A DNA stretch of 64,000 nt, taken from assembly GCA_012514315.1 (NCBI GenBank), contig JAAZAN010000205.1, positions 1 through 64,000 of the forward strand, given 5' to 3'. Positions 8,396 through 17,492 of the stretch are shown here, one piece after another. The notes under the pieces were generated by a model. That model ran no database searches, was not told the DNA's origin, and was given only the letters and a program-made list of their open reading frames with translations. The DNA comes from Chloroflexota bacterium (GTDB lineage Bacteria; Chloroflexota; Anaerolineae; B4-G1). How positions within the stretch are numbered: position 1 is the stretch's first letter; every line of letters starts with the position of its first letter. The position numbers were made by a program, and so were the translations under genes.

Positions 8396-9901
8396 ATGGC
8401 AACTTACTTCGAACAACTCAAAGCGCGACTCGCTCAGGTCTCAGATCTTCAGCGGGCCGCCGCGGTTCTGGAGTGGGATCAGCAGGTCAATATGCCCCAC
8501 GGTGGCAGTAATGCGCGTGCCCGTCAGTTGGCAACACTGCACGAACTGGCTCACACGCTGTTCGTTGCAGAGGTGACTGGCGACTGGCTGGAGCACGCTG
8601 CCGCCGAGGTAGCCGCAATGTCACCCGACTCAAACGAGGCGTGCCTCGTGCGAGTGACTCGCCGGGACTATGATCGGCTCAGGAGAGTGCCGGGTTCTCT
8701 GGTCGCCGAACGGGCTCAGGTGACCGCCGAGGCGTTCCAGGCATGGGAGCAGGCGCGGGCCGAATCCCGATTCGCCATGTTTGCGCCGCACCTGCAGCGT
8801 GTCCTGGATGTCACCTCCCGATCCGCCGAGGCGCTCGGCTACGAAGACTGCATCTACGACGCCCTACTGGATCAGTTCGAGCCAGAAATGAGGACGAAGG
8901 ACGTCACCGGTATCTTCGCCGAGTTGCGGAACGGGCTTGTTCGACTGGTGCGAGCGATCTCGGATCACGGCAGGCCAATCGATGACTCCGTCCTTTCTCG
9001 GCGTTTCCCTGAAGCAGCTCAATGGGATTTTGGCCTCACCGTCTTGGAGGATATGGGATTCGACACAGCCTGCGGGCGACAGGATCGGTCGGCGCATCCT
9101 TTTACGACATCCTTCTCTCCACACGATGTGCGGATCACGACCCGCATCAACCCCAACCAACTTCATTCAGGACTTTTCAGCACCGTGCACGAAGGCGGAC
9201 ACGCATTGTACGACCAGGGCATATCGATGGAGCTCGATCGGACGCCCCTGTGCGACGGGGCATCCTTCAGCCTTCACGAGTCCCAGTCCAGACTCTGGGA
9301 GAACATCGTCGCCCGAAGCCACTGCTTCTGGACGCATTACCTGCCTCGTCTCACTGAGTACTTTCCTCAGCAACTGGCTGATCAGACCGTTGACAGCTTC
9401 TATCGTGCGATCAACAGGGTAGAACCATCGCTGATTCGTGTTGAGGCCGATGAAGTCACCTACAACTTGCACATCTTTCTGCGCTTCGAGCTCGAGCAGG
9501 AGCTGCTCGAGGGACGGCTGAAGGTATCCGAGCTGCCCGAGGCATGGAATGCGAAAATGGAATCGTACCTGGGCATTCTCCCCGGTGACGACGCAACCGG
9601 CGTGTTGCAGGATGTGCACTGGTCAAGCGGGTCGTTTGGATACTTCCCATCATACGCACTGGGCAACCTGCTCGCAGTGCAATTCTACAACCAGGCGCTG
9701 CAGGACATGCCCGAGCTGCCCGACCAGATCGCCCAGGGTTACCTGCACCCGTTGCGCGCCTGGCTGCGCGACCACATCCACATTCACGGGAAGAAGATGA
9801 TGCCAGACCAGCTGGTGAGGCAGGTGACAGGACAACCGCTGAGCGCGGCGCCGTTCTTGACCTACCTGGAGACGAAGTACGCGGAGATCTACGGGCTCTG
9901 A
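8396..9901 (+). CDS. Carboxypeptidase Taq (M32 metallopeptidase)
   Basis: This zinc carboxypeptidase of 501 residues carries every M32 signature: HPFTTSF, the metal site HEGGHALYDQG, HESQSRLWEN, the run 'IRVEADEVTYNLH' and GYFPSYALGNL. It removes C-terminal amino acids from peptides, usually excluding proline, and acts in the cytoplasm as a dimer. The ATG follows the URO-D-like stop by only 7 nt, implying coupling. Its last 13 nt overlap the 3' end of the convergent MscS gene. Identification is secure; the biological link to its operon partners is not evident. Confidence 0.95.
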   Translation: MATYFEQLKARLAQVSDLQRAAAVLEWDQQVNMPHGGSNARARQLATLHELAHTLFVAEVTGDWLEHAAAEVAAMSPDSNEACLVRVTRRDYDRLRRVPGSLVAERAQVTAEAFQAWEQARAESRFAMFAPHLQRVLDVTSRSAEALGYEDCIYDALLDQFEPEMRTKDVTGIFAELRNGLVRLVRAISDHGRPIDDSVLSRRFPEAAQWDFGLTVLEDMGFDTACGRQDRSAHPFTTSFSPHDVRITTRINPNQLHSGLFSTVHEGGHALYDQGISMELDRTPLCDGASFSLHESQSRLWENIVARSHCFWTHYLPRLTEYFPQQLADQTVDSFYRAINRVEPSLIRVEADEVTYNLHIFLRFELEQELLEGRLKVSELPEAWNAKMESYLGILPGDDATGVLQDVHWSSGSFGYFPSYALGNLLAVQFYNQALQDMPELPDQIAQGYLHPLRAWLRDHIHIHGKKMMPDQLVRQVTGQPLSAAPFLTYLETKYAEIYGL

Positions 9902-10902
9902 TTCGACGCTCCGGGGGCTTTCCGAAGAGAGGGATTCGTCCCTCCCATTCCGCCCTCCGGGTTCCCGGTCGCGGGCTGAACGCCCTCGATCCAACGTCCA
10001 TAGATGCGTTGTGTCGGGTACGCGAACTCCACATCGGGCTCACTGGCAAAGGCATTCAGAATGTCCTCCCAGATCTGCGCCTCAGTCGATCGCCGACGAC
10101 GCGGTTCACACAAGTACCGTACAGTCAGTTCGACACCACTCCATTGGGGATCCACCCTCGCATAGACAATCGGGGTGAATGCGTGATACATGATCAGGAA
10201 CGGCGAACGTTCGCGCTCCAGTCGTTCTTTCGCCTCTTGACTTAGCTCCGCGTCGTGGCGTTGCGCGATCGTCTGCAGAATGGACTTGGCTTTCTGCCAG
10301 TCGCTCTCGAACGTCACGTGCACCGGTATCTCGTTCCAGATATACGCCAGTCCTCGGGTGTAGTTCGCCACCGGCTGCTGAAAGACCAGACCATTGGGCA
10401 CGTGGATTATGCGCCCGGTGCTTTGGTCGGCCTGGACCCAGTTCTCGATCTCCAACATGGTGAACATGAACAGACGCACAGCGACCACATCGCCGGCGTG
10501 TTCCCCAACCTGGATCCGATCCCCCACATCAAAGGGCCTGCGCCACAGGATGAAGGCCCAGCCGGCCAGGTTGGTCACCGGTTCCCGAAGTGCAACCGTG
10601 AATCCAGCCGAGAGCAGGCCCAGGAACGTCGCCAGCGACTGCAGCCCATCCGTCCACAACCGCACGATCCAGACCAGCCCGATTGCTCCGAGCACGTAGG
10701 CTGTTGACACTCGCCAGCGATAGCGCAGACGCATATCTTGCGTGCGCCACTCAGCCAACACGACGATGATGCGGCGCAATAGCCATAGGCCGAGCACGAG
10801 GGCCAGCGTTTTGAGCAGCCGCAGCTCAACATCGATCGGCAAGCCAACAAGAGACTCTGTCTTCGCCAGGGCCGATATGACCAGACGATCAACCACGCCC
10901 AT
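9889..10902 (-). CDS. Small-conductance mechanosensitive ion channel (MscS family)
   Basis: The 337-residue protein has an N-terminal hydrophobic segment (LALVLGLWLLRRIIVVLAEW), a second (STAYVLGAIGLVWIVRLW) and the pore helix region 'SLATFLGLLSAGFTVALREPVTNLAGW' followed by the cytoplasmic beta domain start 'RPFDVGDRIQVGEHAGDV'. This is the MscS-fold arrangement. It would release solutes on hypo-osmotic shock. The ORF-track start is 83 codons too early: ATG 10902 has CTGGAG and lies just downstream of an extended -10 (TGCTATACT). The C-terminus is long and polar and ends inside the M32 gene region, a tail-to-tail overlap of 13 nt. Confidence 0.85.
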   Translation of the reverse strand: MGVVDRLVISALAKTESLVGLPIDVELRLLKTLALVLGLWLLRRIIVVLAEWRTQDMRLRYRWRVSTAYVLGAIGLVWIVRLWTDGLQSLATFLGLLSAGFTVALREPVTNLAGWAFILWRRPFDVGDRIQVGEHAGDVVAVRLFMFTMLEIENWVQADQSTGRIIHVPNGLVFQQPVANYTRGLAYIWNEIPVHVTFESDWQKAKSILQTIAQRHDAELSQEAKERLERERSPFLIMYHAFTPIVYARVDPQWSGVELTVRYLCEPRRRRSTEAQIWEDILNAFASEPDVEFAYPTQRIYGRWIEGVQPATGNPEGGMGGTNPSLRKAPGASNQSP

Positions 10903-10938
10903 ACCATGCTCCAGAACTGGATGACCCTTCCCGCGCAC

Positions 10939-10967
10939 AGTATAGCACAGAAGCAGCACCGTGATAG
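10939..10967 (-). promoter_or_regulatory. Promoter of the MscS gene
   Basis: On the minus strand CTATCA, 17 bp, then TATACT, with the extension TGC directly before the hexamer. The predicted start near 10932 gives a 30-nt leader ahead of ATG 10902. Confidence 0.5.
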
Positions 10968-11263
10968 CGGTAGTCAGTCGCTTGGTCCAGCCACACCTGC
11001 CTTCCAGCGCCGCCGTGCGGCACTGAGCCTCAGTGACAGGATTGAGGTGTCTCCAATGTGGACCCAGGTGTCGTCGAGTATATGGGCAACCCCGCAGGCG
11101 GCTTCGGCCTTCTCGAGGCCCTCGCAGACTCCGACGTTGCAGCCCGCCCACTCAACACGTGTGTCGATCGACTCCACCAGCAGGGGTCTGTCTGCGTGCG
11201 GGGGCGTATGAACTCCAGCTCATCCGCGCAGCCAGGCGCATGGATCGAGGGCGCGCACCTCTG
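10968..11263. other. Non-coding gap between herA and the MscS gene
   Basis: About 300 nt without a supported gene. A 67-codon minus-strand ORF (10974-11177) and a 100-codon plus-strand ORF (11058-11360) cross it, but neither has a clear ribosome site, recognisable motif or operon context. The minus-strand ORF has fairly protein-like composition (CGVAHILDDTWVHIGD) and could be a gene remnant. No terminator hairpin was recognised after herA. Confidence 0.3.
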
Positions 11264-12955
11264 CTATGTCTTGAACAGCTTATCCCGCCCTCGAGGTATC
11301 TCAAACAGCAGCGCCTCGTCGCGGTCGAGATCCTCAGTCCGGCGCTCGGCGAACCACTGACACCAACGCGCCGGCGCATCAACGTCCTCAGCGCCGTGCT
11401 CAGTGAAGCGAGTACGTACCCGACAGAGCACCGGTGTGTTCACCCCGGCGCCCGCAACAATCGCTTGCCCCTTCGAGAGCGCAGGCAACTCGTACAGCAA
11501 GTCGCGTCCCACGCTCTCCACACTCTCGGCCACACGAGCTTGATCCACAGGGTTCACAATGCGCAGGATGAACTGGGTCATGCACTGTGAGAGCACGTCC
11601 GTATCCAACCGTCCCGGTCGCTGGCTGATCAGCCCTACTGCAACCCCAAACTTGCGTCCCTCTGACAGGATCGTCTTCAGAATCTGCGAACTGACCAGAT
11701 CCGCTGATGCTGGGGCGAAGTTGTGCGCCTCTTCGATTAGCACAAAGGCCGGATACGGTAGATACGTCTCATCACCGATAGAGGCCAACTCTCTCTCTGT
11801 GTCCATGCGGGCCTGGAGCAGCCGCCGCAGGAGTGTCGCCACGACAACCTGCTGTTCGCGATGCTCGACCTCATTGAGCTGAAGTATGGTGCACTGGCCC
11901 GGCTTGAACAACTCGTCAAGCCGCAGGCTTCGCATGTCGTCGAAGATCTTCGAGTTTTCCAGCCGTGAGTTCACACGCCAGATGACGGCCCCGGCCGTGC
12001 CGTAGTCATCCTGACCCTCACGGTGTTCCTCCTGGGCTTCGCTTCTATCTCCACCGCTCACCCCCTCCTCAGCCTCGCGAATGGCAATCCGGAACTGTGC
12101 TAACGTCCATCTCGGGCCGAACTTGTGACCCACCAGATGGTAGGCACGGCCCAGGACGTAGTGCATCCGCTCCGACAGCTCGGGCAACAGGTAGCGCAGA
12201 TCACCCAGTGTCAGCGACGAGATGCGGACCTTGACATGGTCCGGGCGGATGATCTCCACATCCGGATGGTAGCCATCGTCCCCTACGAACTGAGGACGCT
12301 CTCGCATCTGCGTCAGTGTGCTGTACTCGGCGTGCGGGTCGATGATCAGGACAGCGGCCCGATTGCGCGGCGCCATCAGTTCCTCGATCAGAACCCCCGC
12401 GAGATAGCTCTTGCCCGCCCCGGTACTTGCGATGATCGCCAGGTGCGTACTCGTCACTGCGCGCAGGTCGACTGTGACGGGCACTTCGCCCGCCGGCCGA
12501 CTCAGCAGGGAACCGATGTGCGCCGAGCCAGCCTCGTCTGCACCCCGCTTACTCAGGACATCCGCGAGCATCTCGCTGTCCGCCACGAAGATAGGGGTGC
12601 CCGCACGCGGCGGCAGACGCGGGTTCACGAAGTCGCCGAGTGCGCTGTCGTAATAACCGAGTACAGCCACAGCGACTTCAAACAACTCGTGTTCGTCGCC
12701 AACGTAGCCAATCATCGCCGCCACATCAGCAGGCGATACCTCGGGGTCTGCCAGGAACCCATCCGGGAACAACCGCACCGGTCGACGCCCGGTCACGCGA
12801 CCCAGAACGCGACGTGGAGTCTCGCCAACCGGGGCCTCGTAGTACACGAACTCGCCCACCTTGGCCAATCCCTCGCGATCAGGGCTGACGAAGAGATATT
12901 CGTGCGCACTCTCACCGGGGCCTTTCGTGATACCGATCGGACTGAACTGTCTCAT
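11264..12955 (-). CDS. herA: HerA-type DNA-translocating ATPase
   Basis: HerA is a hexameric FtsK/VirB4-like ATPase that pumps duplex DNA to NurA during double-strand break resection. The 563-residue protein opens with a HAS-barrel-like N-terminus (about 1-130). It then shows Walker A ASTGAGKSYLAGVLIEE, the HerA landmark VLIIDPHAEYSTL, and a Walker B-like FVLIEEAHNFAP followed by 'LKTILSEGRKFGVAVGLISQRPG'. The start is ATG 12955, which overlaps the upstream stop as ATGA; the ORF-track start lies inside the neighbouring gene. It is the last gene of the sbcD-sbcC-nurA-HAS-herA operon, which strongly supports a DNA-end-processing role over the anti-phage HerA variants. Confidence 0.92.
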   Translation of the reverse strand: MRQFSPIGITKGPGESAHEYLFVSPDREGLAKVGEFVYYEAPVGETPRRVLGRVTGRRPVRLFPDGFLADPEVSPADVAAMIGYVGDEHELFEVAVAVLGYYDSALGDFVNPRLPPRAGTPIFVADSEMLADVLSKRGADEAGSAHIGSLLSRPAGEVPVTVDLRAVTSTHLAIIASTGAGKSYLAGVLIEELMAPRNRAAVLIIDPHAEYSTLTQMRERPQFVGDDGYHPDVEIIRPDHVKVRISSLTLGDLRYLLPELSERMHYVLGRAYHLVGHKFGPRWTLAQFRIAIREAEEGVSGGDRSEAQEEHREGQDDYGTAGAVIWRVNSRLENSKIFDDMRSLRLDELFKPGQCTILQLNEVEHREQQVVVATLLRRLLQARMDTERELASIGDETYLPYPAFVLIEEAHNFAPASADLVSSQILKTILSEGRKFGVAVGLISQRPGRLDTDVLSQCMTQFILRIVNPVDQARVAESVESVGRDLLYELPALSKGQAIVAGAGVNTPVLCRVRTRFTEHGAEDVDAPARWCQWFAERRTEDLDRDEALLFEIPRGRDKLFKT

Positions 12956-13551
12956 ACCCCACCCCCTAGTGGACCGATCAGCGCGCGCCACGTCAGCTCA
13001 CCCCTCAGTACCGAAAGCCCCTCCGCCTCGTTGGGCACAAGGACGCACAATTGCTCGACGACCTTCAGAACCAGGTAGCGCGCCAGCGGGCTCCCCAACG
13101 TCAGCAGCATGGGCGCATAGCCAACCTGTACACCGTGGTCTGGTGTCCGATGGAACGCGACAACCGCACCGTCGTCCATCCTCTCGACCAGTGCGTCAAT
13201 CTGGGCCGCCAGCGGAGGCACCCCGTGAATCGCTGTCCCTTCGGGCCCAAACATACCCACCGCCGTGATCCCGACCAATGTAGACTGCTCAGCCAGATAG
13301 TCGGGCGAAAAGACAGATAGATCGGGCGCCGGCGAGAGGCGCGGGCCGAGACTGCCGAACTCGGGATTGAGCAGGACTGTGTCGTAGATCAGTCCAACCA
13401 GGTCGCCGTTACTATCGCCCAGTGGGATGCGCACGAAAGTACCGAACGCATAGTCAGGGGCGGACGCGGGCTGCCCGATCTCGCCCGGCCCGTATATTTG
13501 ACAGATGTAGTCGGTGTGTGAGTTGGATTTGACAAGCTTTCCGATCGGCAC
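12952..13551 (-). CDS. HAS-barrel-like protein of the resection operon, function unknown
   Basis: A 199-residue protein not assigned to a named family. Its first 75 residues (VPIGKLVKSNSHTDYICQIY, then 'FGTFVRIPLGDSNGDLVGLIYDT') follow the pattern of the HAS barrel found at the N-terminus of HerA and of ATP synthase subunits: an opening G-x-[LV] strand, a middle 'G-x-[FY]-V-x-I' and a closing 'LVG-I' strand. The C-terminal half has hydrophobic helices (LARYLVLKVVEQLCVLV) and no catalytic motif. The start is GTG 13551 with GGGAGG 6 nt upstream. It is translationally coupled to herA (ATGA). I infer that it is a structural partner or adaptor for the HerA ring or the NurA-HerA interface; this is a hypothesis from fold similarity and context. 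Confidence 0.7.
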   Translation of the reverse strand: MPIGKLVKSNSHTDYICQIYGPGEIGQPASAPDYAFGTFVRIPLGDSNGDLVGLIYDTVLLNPEFGSLGPRLSPAPDLSVFSPDYLAEQSTLVGITAVGMFGPEGTAIHGVPPLAAQIDALVERMDDGAVVAFHRTPDHGVQVGYAPMLLTLGSPLARYLVLKVVEQLCVLVPNEAEGLSVLRGELTWRALIGPLGGGV

Positions 13552-13622
13552 AGATCGCCTCCCTTGGTGAGTCGCCGCCCGCGGATGTTGCACCGTGATC
13601 CCACTGAGCGCCCAGCCGAGCT

Positions 13623-14789
13623 CTACCGCCGGCCCTGCTTGCTCGCTGCCTTCCGACTCAGCCGCAATGGAAGGCCCTCACGTTTCGCGAACTCCTGGAA
13701 GAGCCGGTAGAACCGTGCACGGTCCTGCATAGTGATCACCGCGACGGCATCCGCAGCCTCCACAGCGTACGGGTAACCGTTGCCTACCACGCATTCTGCA
13801 CGCACCACGTCCACGGTATGCTCCAGCTCGCCGTCCTCCACCACCCACCGAGGCACTTCTAGCCGAGCCGGCGGGCGATCGGACGTCGTCTTAAGATAGA
13901 CGAAACAGACTTGCTCGTAGTATCGTTGCAGCACGGAGTCGTCCCGCGCACAGACAAACGCCGTGCTCCGATCTCCCCACCCCATTCTCGAGCGCAAGAG
14001 CGCACCATCGCTGACCGACTGATGCGACTGCTTGCCCATCACCGCGTCGAGCATAGCGACCAGATCGCGCGCGTAGCTCGTGTCGACATAGCCCACCACC
14101 GGCACACGATGCGCCTCCGACGCAGCCAGCAGTGCCGTCACGGCGTCCACATACGCGCGCTGTCTTTCCGGCAGCATGTGCTGCACGAACGAGAGAATCA
14201 ACGATCCGTCGAAGAAACAGACCGGTCTAACCACCGGATCACGTTGGTCGACGACGAACTCGATCAGCTTCTCGCACTCCAGCACAAACCGTCGGGCGTT
14301 CACTCGCCAGTCGGGAAAGCCTGCCGGATCCTCCTCATCACTCGCCAGCTCGTCCGGTGCAAGCACGTCGAAAGCGATGTCCTTCACGTAGGGTCGGGCT
14401 GCGTCGTGAGGATTCATGAACCAGCCCACCTGCACGGCCCCTACCGGCATCGAGAAGTCCTTGCTCGGCGTGATCTGCGATCCGTCGACCGCTACAGTAG
14501 GCACCCCTCTGAGCACACCAAGCGCCCATGCTCGGGCCTCCTCGTGGTCCACCCAACGGCGCCCAAAGGGCATCACCACGCGAGGGCACATGTCGTGCTC
14601 GGCTGTCGGTCGCGCTCCCGGTGCATCCATGCCAGCCAGCGCGGTATCGATCTCCTCGCGCGTCATACTCGCCAACCGGTCCAGGGATCGCTCGTAGTCC
14701 GCCAATGCATCACGCAGATCGGTCTCGAATCCGACGAACCGTTCTGCTTTCGCTTCCAGTGCGGCGACTGCTTTGCCCCGGTGTAGCAT
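13623..14789 (-). CDS. nurA: NurA family 5'-3' nuclease
   Basis: NurA is a dimeric nuclease that works with HerA to resect DNA ends. The 388-residue protein carries the N-terminal catalytic landmark VPTVAVDGSQITPSKD (the Asp of DGS is a metal ligand), a second acidic site 'RPVCFFDGSLILSFV' and a third 'VPVVGYVDTSYARDLV'. The C-terminal 'AVEAADAVAVITMQDRARFYRLFQEFAKR' also matches the family. ATG 14789 overlaps the TGA of sbcC (TGATG). The 71-nt gap to the HAS-barrel-like gene contains no promoter I can see. Confidence 0.88.
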   Translation of the reverse strand: MLHRGKAVAALEAKAERFVGFETDLRDALADYERSLDRLASMTREEIDTALAGMDAPGARPTAEHDMCPRVVMPFGRRWVDHEEARAWALGVLRGVPTVAVDGSQITPSKDFSMPVGAVQVGWFMNPHDAARPYVKDIAFDVLAPDELASDEEDPAGFPDWRVNARRFVLECEKLIEFVVDQRDPVVRPVCFFDGSLILSFVQHMLPERQRAYVDAVTALLAASEAHRVPVVGYVDTSYARDLVAMLDAVMGKQSHQSVSDGALLRSRMGWGDRSTAFVCARDDSVLQRYYEQVCFVYLKTTSDRPPARLEVPRWVVEDGELEHTVDVVRAECVVGNGYPYAVEAADAVAVITMQDRARFYRLFQEFAKREGLPLRLSRKAASKQGRR

Positions 14790-17491
14790 CAGGCCTCCAC
14801 GCGACTCACGCCGTTCTCCTTGACGATACGCACGGTGTTGTCCGTGTTACGTTCGAATGTGTCATCGTGGCTGATCACAAACAACTGCGAGAACCCCTTG
14901 ACGCGAAGTATCTGCTCGGCCAGATTCTCACGCCGATCGTCATCCAGATTGGCGGTCGGTTCATCGAAGAACGCAACGTTGACCGAAGAGACCTCCCTCA
15001 GAAGCGCCAGTCGCACGGCCAGCGCCGCGACCATCTGCTCCCCTCCAGACAGTTGGTGGAACTCCCGCTCGCGTCCGACCGTGTTCAGCATGATACCGTA
15101 GTCCTCGGTCCACATCAGCTTGCTCGTGTGGTCGCCCATGATGTCCGCGTGAAGCCGGGCCGCCTGCAACGAGATGATATTCACTAACGTTCGGGTCACC
15201 TGTGGCCCGGCTTCACGCAGCACCTGGCGTACAGTATCCAACAACGCGCGCAGTTCGCCCAAGTCCGTGTGGCGTTCCCTGGACGCACGCAGCGAGTCCA
15301 TCGCCTGACCAAGGCGCTGGATCTCCGACCTTGCTTCATCAAGCTGAGCACGCTGAAGCCGCAGACGTTCTTCCACAGTCGACACTCGAACCATCAGCTC
15401 GTCGCAATGCGCCACTACCCGTTCGTAGGCCGTCGCATCATACTGCGCCGCATACTTCTCACGCTCATCCTGGCGCTGCAACAGAACGGCCTGAGCTGCC
15501 TCCAAATCGCTGCTCAGATTGACTGCCCGCTGCCTATGCGTAGGAAGAGTCTGCGCCTCGCGCGCGTGCTCCAGGTAGCGCCGATGATCAGGCAGTTGGG
15601 CGTCACGCTCGGCGCGCTGCCTGTCTATCCTGTCATCCAGCCCAGCAAACGTTTCCAACTCCTCCGTCACGGACGCCAAGCGGCTGCGAAGTCCCTCAAC
15701 CTCCTCGCGCACTATCGCCAGCCTATGTTCGATGCCCCCTTGCCGTTCGGCAATGTCTCCGGCACGCTGGGCTGCCCGGCGCGCATCACCCAATTCGGCC
15801 AGCGCCACTGTCAGTCGTTCGACCTCAGCTGGTGCGCCTGCCAGATCTGAGACAACGGCTTTGGCTCGTTCGACCAGCTCCTGCTGACCAGCAATCTGGT
15901 CAATCAGGCTGGTTTCCTCGTCTGGCCGCGGTACCAGTCCCAACTCGCGGTCCAGTTCCTCAAGCGCCGTGCCTACTGTATCGCGCGCGGACGCGGTCTC
16001 CCGCTGGTCTTCCCGCGCTGTAGCCAGTGCTGACTCCAATGCCACCAAGCGATCACGATTGCGGGACAGAAGCTCTTCCCGATGCTCAGTCGTGAGCGGC
16101 CCCTCACAGACCGGACAGACCGCTGTCTCTACGTCCTCCAGTGCCGCCGTCTGCTCGCTTACCTGATCCCGCTCCGCCCCAAGCGCCCCAATCTGAGCGA
16201 CCAACTCATCCCACCGCGCGGCCAGCGCCTCCAGCTCACCGCGACACCTCGCAATCTCCTGCTCGATCTCAGCCCGCCTATGGAGCCCGTCGCGGACCTT
16301 GGCCAACCGCTCCTGCAGCGATTGGAGCCTCTGTTGCTCGCGGACAAATTGGTCCTCTGCACCGTCCAATCGGTCGCGGGCCCGCTGCGCTTCCGCCAAC
16401 GCTTCCTCAAGCTCCAGTTGTCTCTCAACCTCAGGAGCAAGCCGCTCCAGCTCTGCTCTCGCCTCGGCCACCGCGGCCAGCTCTGTCTTCAGCGCAGCGA
16501 TCTGTTGGTCGGCTAGAGCCATCTGCGTCTCGGCAGAGTGACGCAGCCGCTCCAGGCCGTCTCGCTCCAGGCGCTGTTCCTCGAGATTTCGCAGCGCTTG
16601 CTCCGCGACCAAGTAGGCTTGATGGCCACTCTCGCTCTCCAGCACTGTAGCCTGCGCTGCCTCAGCCCGAGCGACCGCCGACTCCGCCTCGACCAACTGC
16701 ACCTTCAGAGCCTGCGCCTGAGCTCCCACGCGCGCGATCAATTGAGTCAACTCATCCAGTGTCCGCTTGAGCTTTTCCAGTTCGCGCTTGTGCACAGACG
16801 CTTCTTGAAGAAGCCGCTGAGACTCAGTCAGTGTCTTCTCATCAGCCTGGATACGCATTTCGAGGTCGGCCGCCTTAGTCTCCAAGCCGGGGAGTGCTCT
16901 GACCTCTGCCTCCAGGCCCGCGATGCACTTCTCCTCCTCGACAATCAGGCCGTCAAGATGGCGACGAGGCTCGCGAAGTGAGGACCACGCTTGATCATAC
17001 TCCTCGACACGGAGTAGCGGATCGAACGTATCTTTTCGTCTCCGGGCAGGCTCCAGGAACACGGCTGTGAGGAGCCCTTGCGGTACACCGACCGCATCGC
17101 GGAACAGCGCCGCGAGATCAGCGAACTCCCCGACACCCAAGTATTCCGCTAACCACGCCATCGTCTCGGTCTTGCCATCGGCCAAGCGCTGATCGATCTC
17201 TGGATCGTACACATAGAACTGGCTACTGGCGCCACACTTGCGCACCACCTGGTAGCACCGTTCATCATCGTCAACCACGTGGACCGTAACCGTCCCCACC
17301 CTCTGGCCCTCGCGCACAAACTGGGCCTGCGTGGTGGGCAGGTAGTCAAACAGTGCGAATCCAACGGCTTCCAGCAAGGTGCTCTTGCCCGCACCGTTGG
17401 GTCCGCAGATGGCGTTCGTACCCGCCGTGAATGCAATGCGTTCCCGATGGTAACTCTTGATGCTGTCCAGGTCAACCTGTACGATCCTCAT
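14789..17491 (-). CDS. sbcC: SbcC/Rad50-like SMC-family ATPase
   Basis: A 900-residue DNA-repair ATPase. Walker A is GPNGAGKST at residues 30-38. Two long heptad-rich coiled-coil arms (about 170-450 and 470-750) flank a zinc hook CPVC at 459-462, the dimerisation point of Rad50/SbcC. The ABC signature LSGGEQMVAALAVRLAL starts at 814, Walker B is VAFFDEP near 841, and the H-loop is VISHDD. It would form the M2R2 complex with SbcD and tether or process DNA ends. The size is between E. coli SbcC (1048) and archaeal Rad50 (about 880), closer to the latter. It begins 1 nt after the sbcD stop. Confidence 0.93.
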   Translation of the reverse strand: MRIVQVDLDSIKSYHRERIAFTAGTNAICGPNGAGKSTLLEAVGFALFDYLPTTQAQFVREGQRVGTVTVHVVDDDERCYQVVRKCGASSQFYVYDPEIDQRLADGKTETMAWLAEYLGVGEFADLAALFRDAVGVPQGLLTAVFLEPARRRKDTFDPLLRVEEYDQAWSSLREPRRHLDGLIVEEEKCIAGLEAEVRALPGLETKAADLEMRIQADEKTLTESQRLLQEASVHKRELEKLKRTLDELTQLIARVGAQAQALKVQLVEAESAVARAEAAQATVLESESGHQAYLVAEQALRNLEEQRLERDGLERLRHSAETQMALADQQIAALKTELAAVAEARAELERLAPEVERQLELEEALAEAQRARDRLDGAEDQFVREQQRLQSLQERLAKVRDGLHRRAEIEQEIARCRGELEALAARWDELVAQIGALGAERDQVSEQTAALEDVETAVCPVCEGPLTTEHREELLSRNRDRLVALESALATAREDQRETASARDTVGTALEELDRELGLVPRPDEETSLIDQIAGQQELVERAKAVVSDLAGAPAEVERLTVALAELGDARRAAQRAGDIAERQGGIEHRLAIVREEVEGLRSRLASVTEELETFAGLDDRIDRQRAERDAQLPDHRRYLEHAREAQTLPTHRQRAVNLSSDLEAAQAVLLQRQDEREKYAAQYDATAYERVVAHCDELMVRVSTVEERLRLQRAQLDEARSEIQRLGQAMDSLRASRERHTDLGELRALLDTVRQVLREAGPQVTRTLVNIISLQAARLHADIMGDHTSKLMWTEDYGIMLNTVGREREFHQLSGGEQMVAALAVRLALLREVSSVNVAFFDEPTANLDDDRRENLAEQILRVKGFSQLFVISHDDTFERNTDNTVRIVKENGVSRVEA

Positions 17492-17492
17492 C

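Noticed and set aside
10974-11177. 67-codon minus-strand ORF upstream of the MscS gene
   Set aside because: Composition is protein-like, but no ribosome site, family motif or operon link was seen, so it was kept only as a note in the gap entry.
11264-12955. HerA as part of an anti-phage defence island
   Set aside because: No Sir2, DUF4297 or other effector is adjacent; the NurA and SbcCD neighbours indicate DNA-end processing.
12125-13078. 317-codon plus-strand ORF opposite herA
   Set aside because: It is an antisense shadow with no ribosome site or recognisable domain, lying wholly over well-supported genes.
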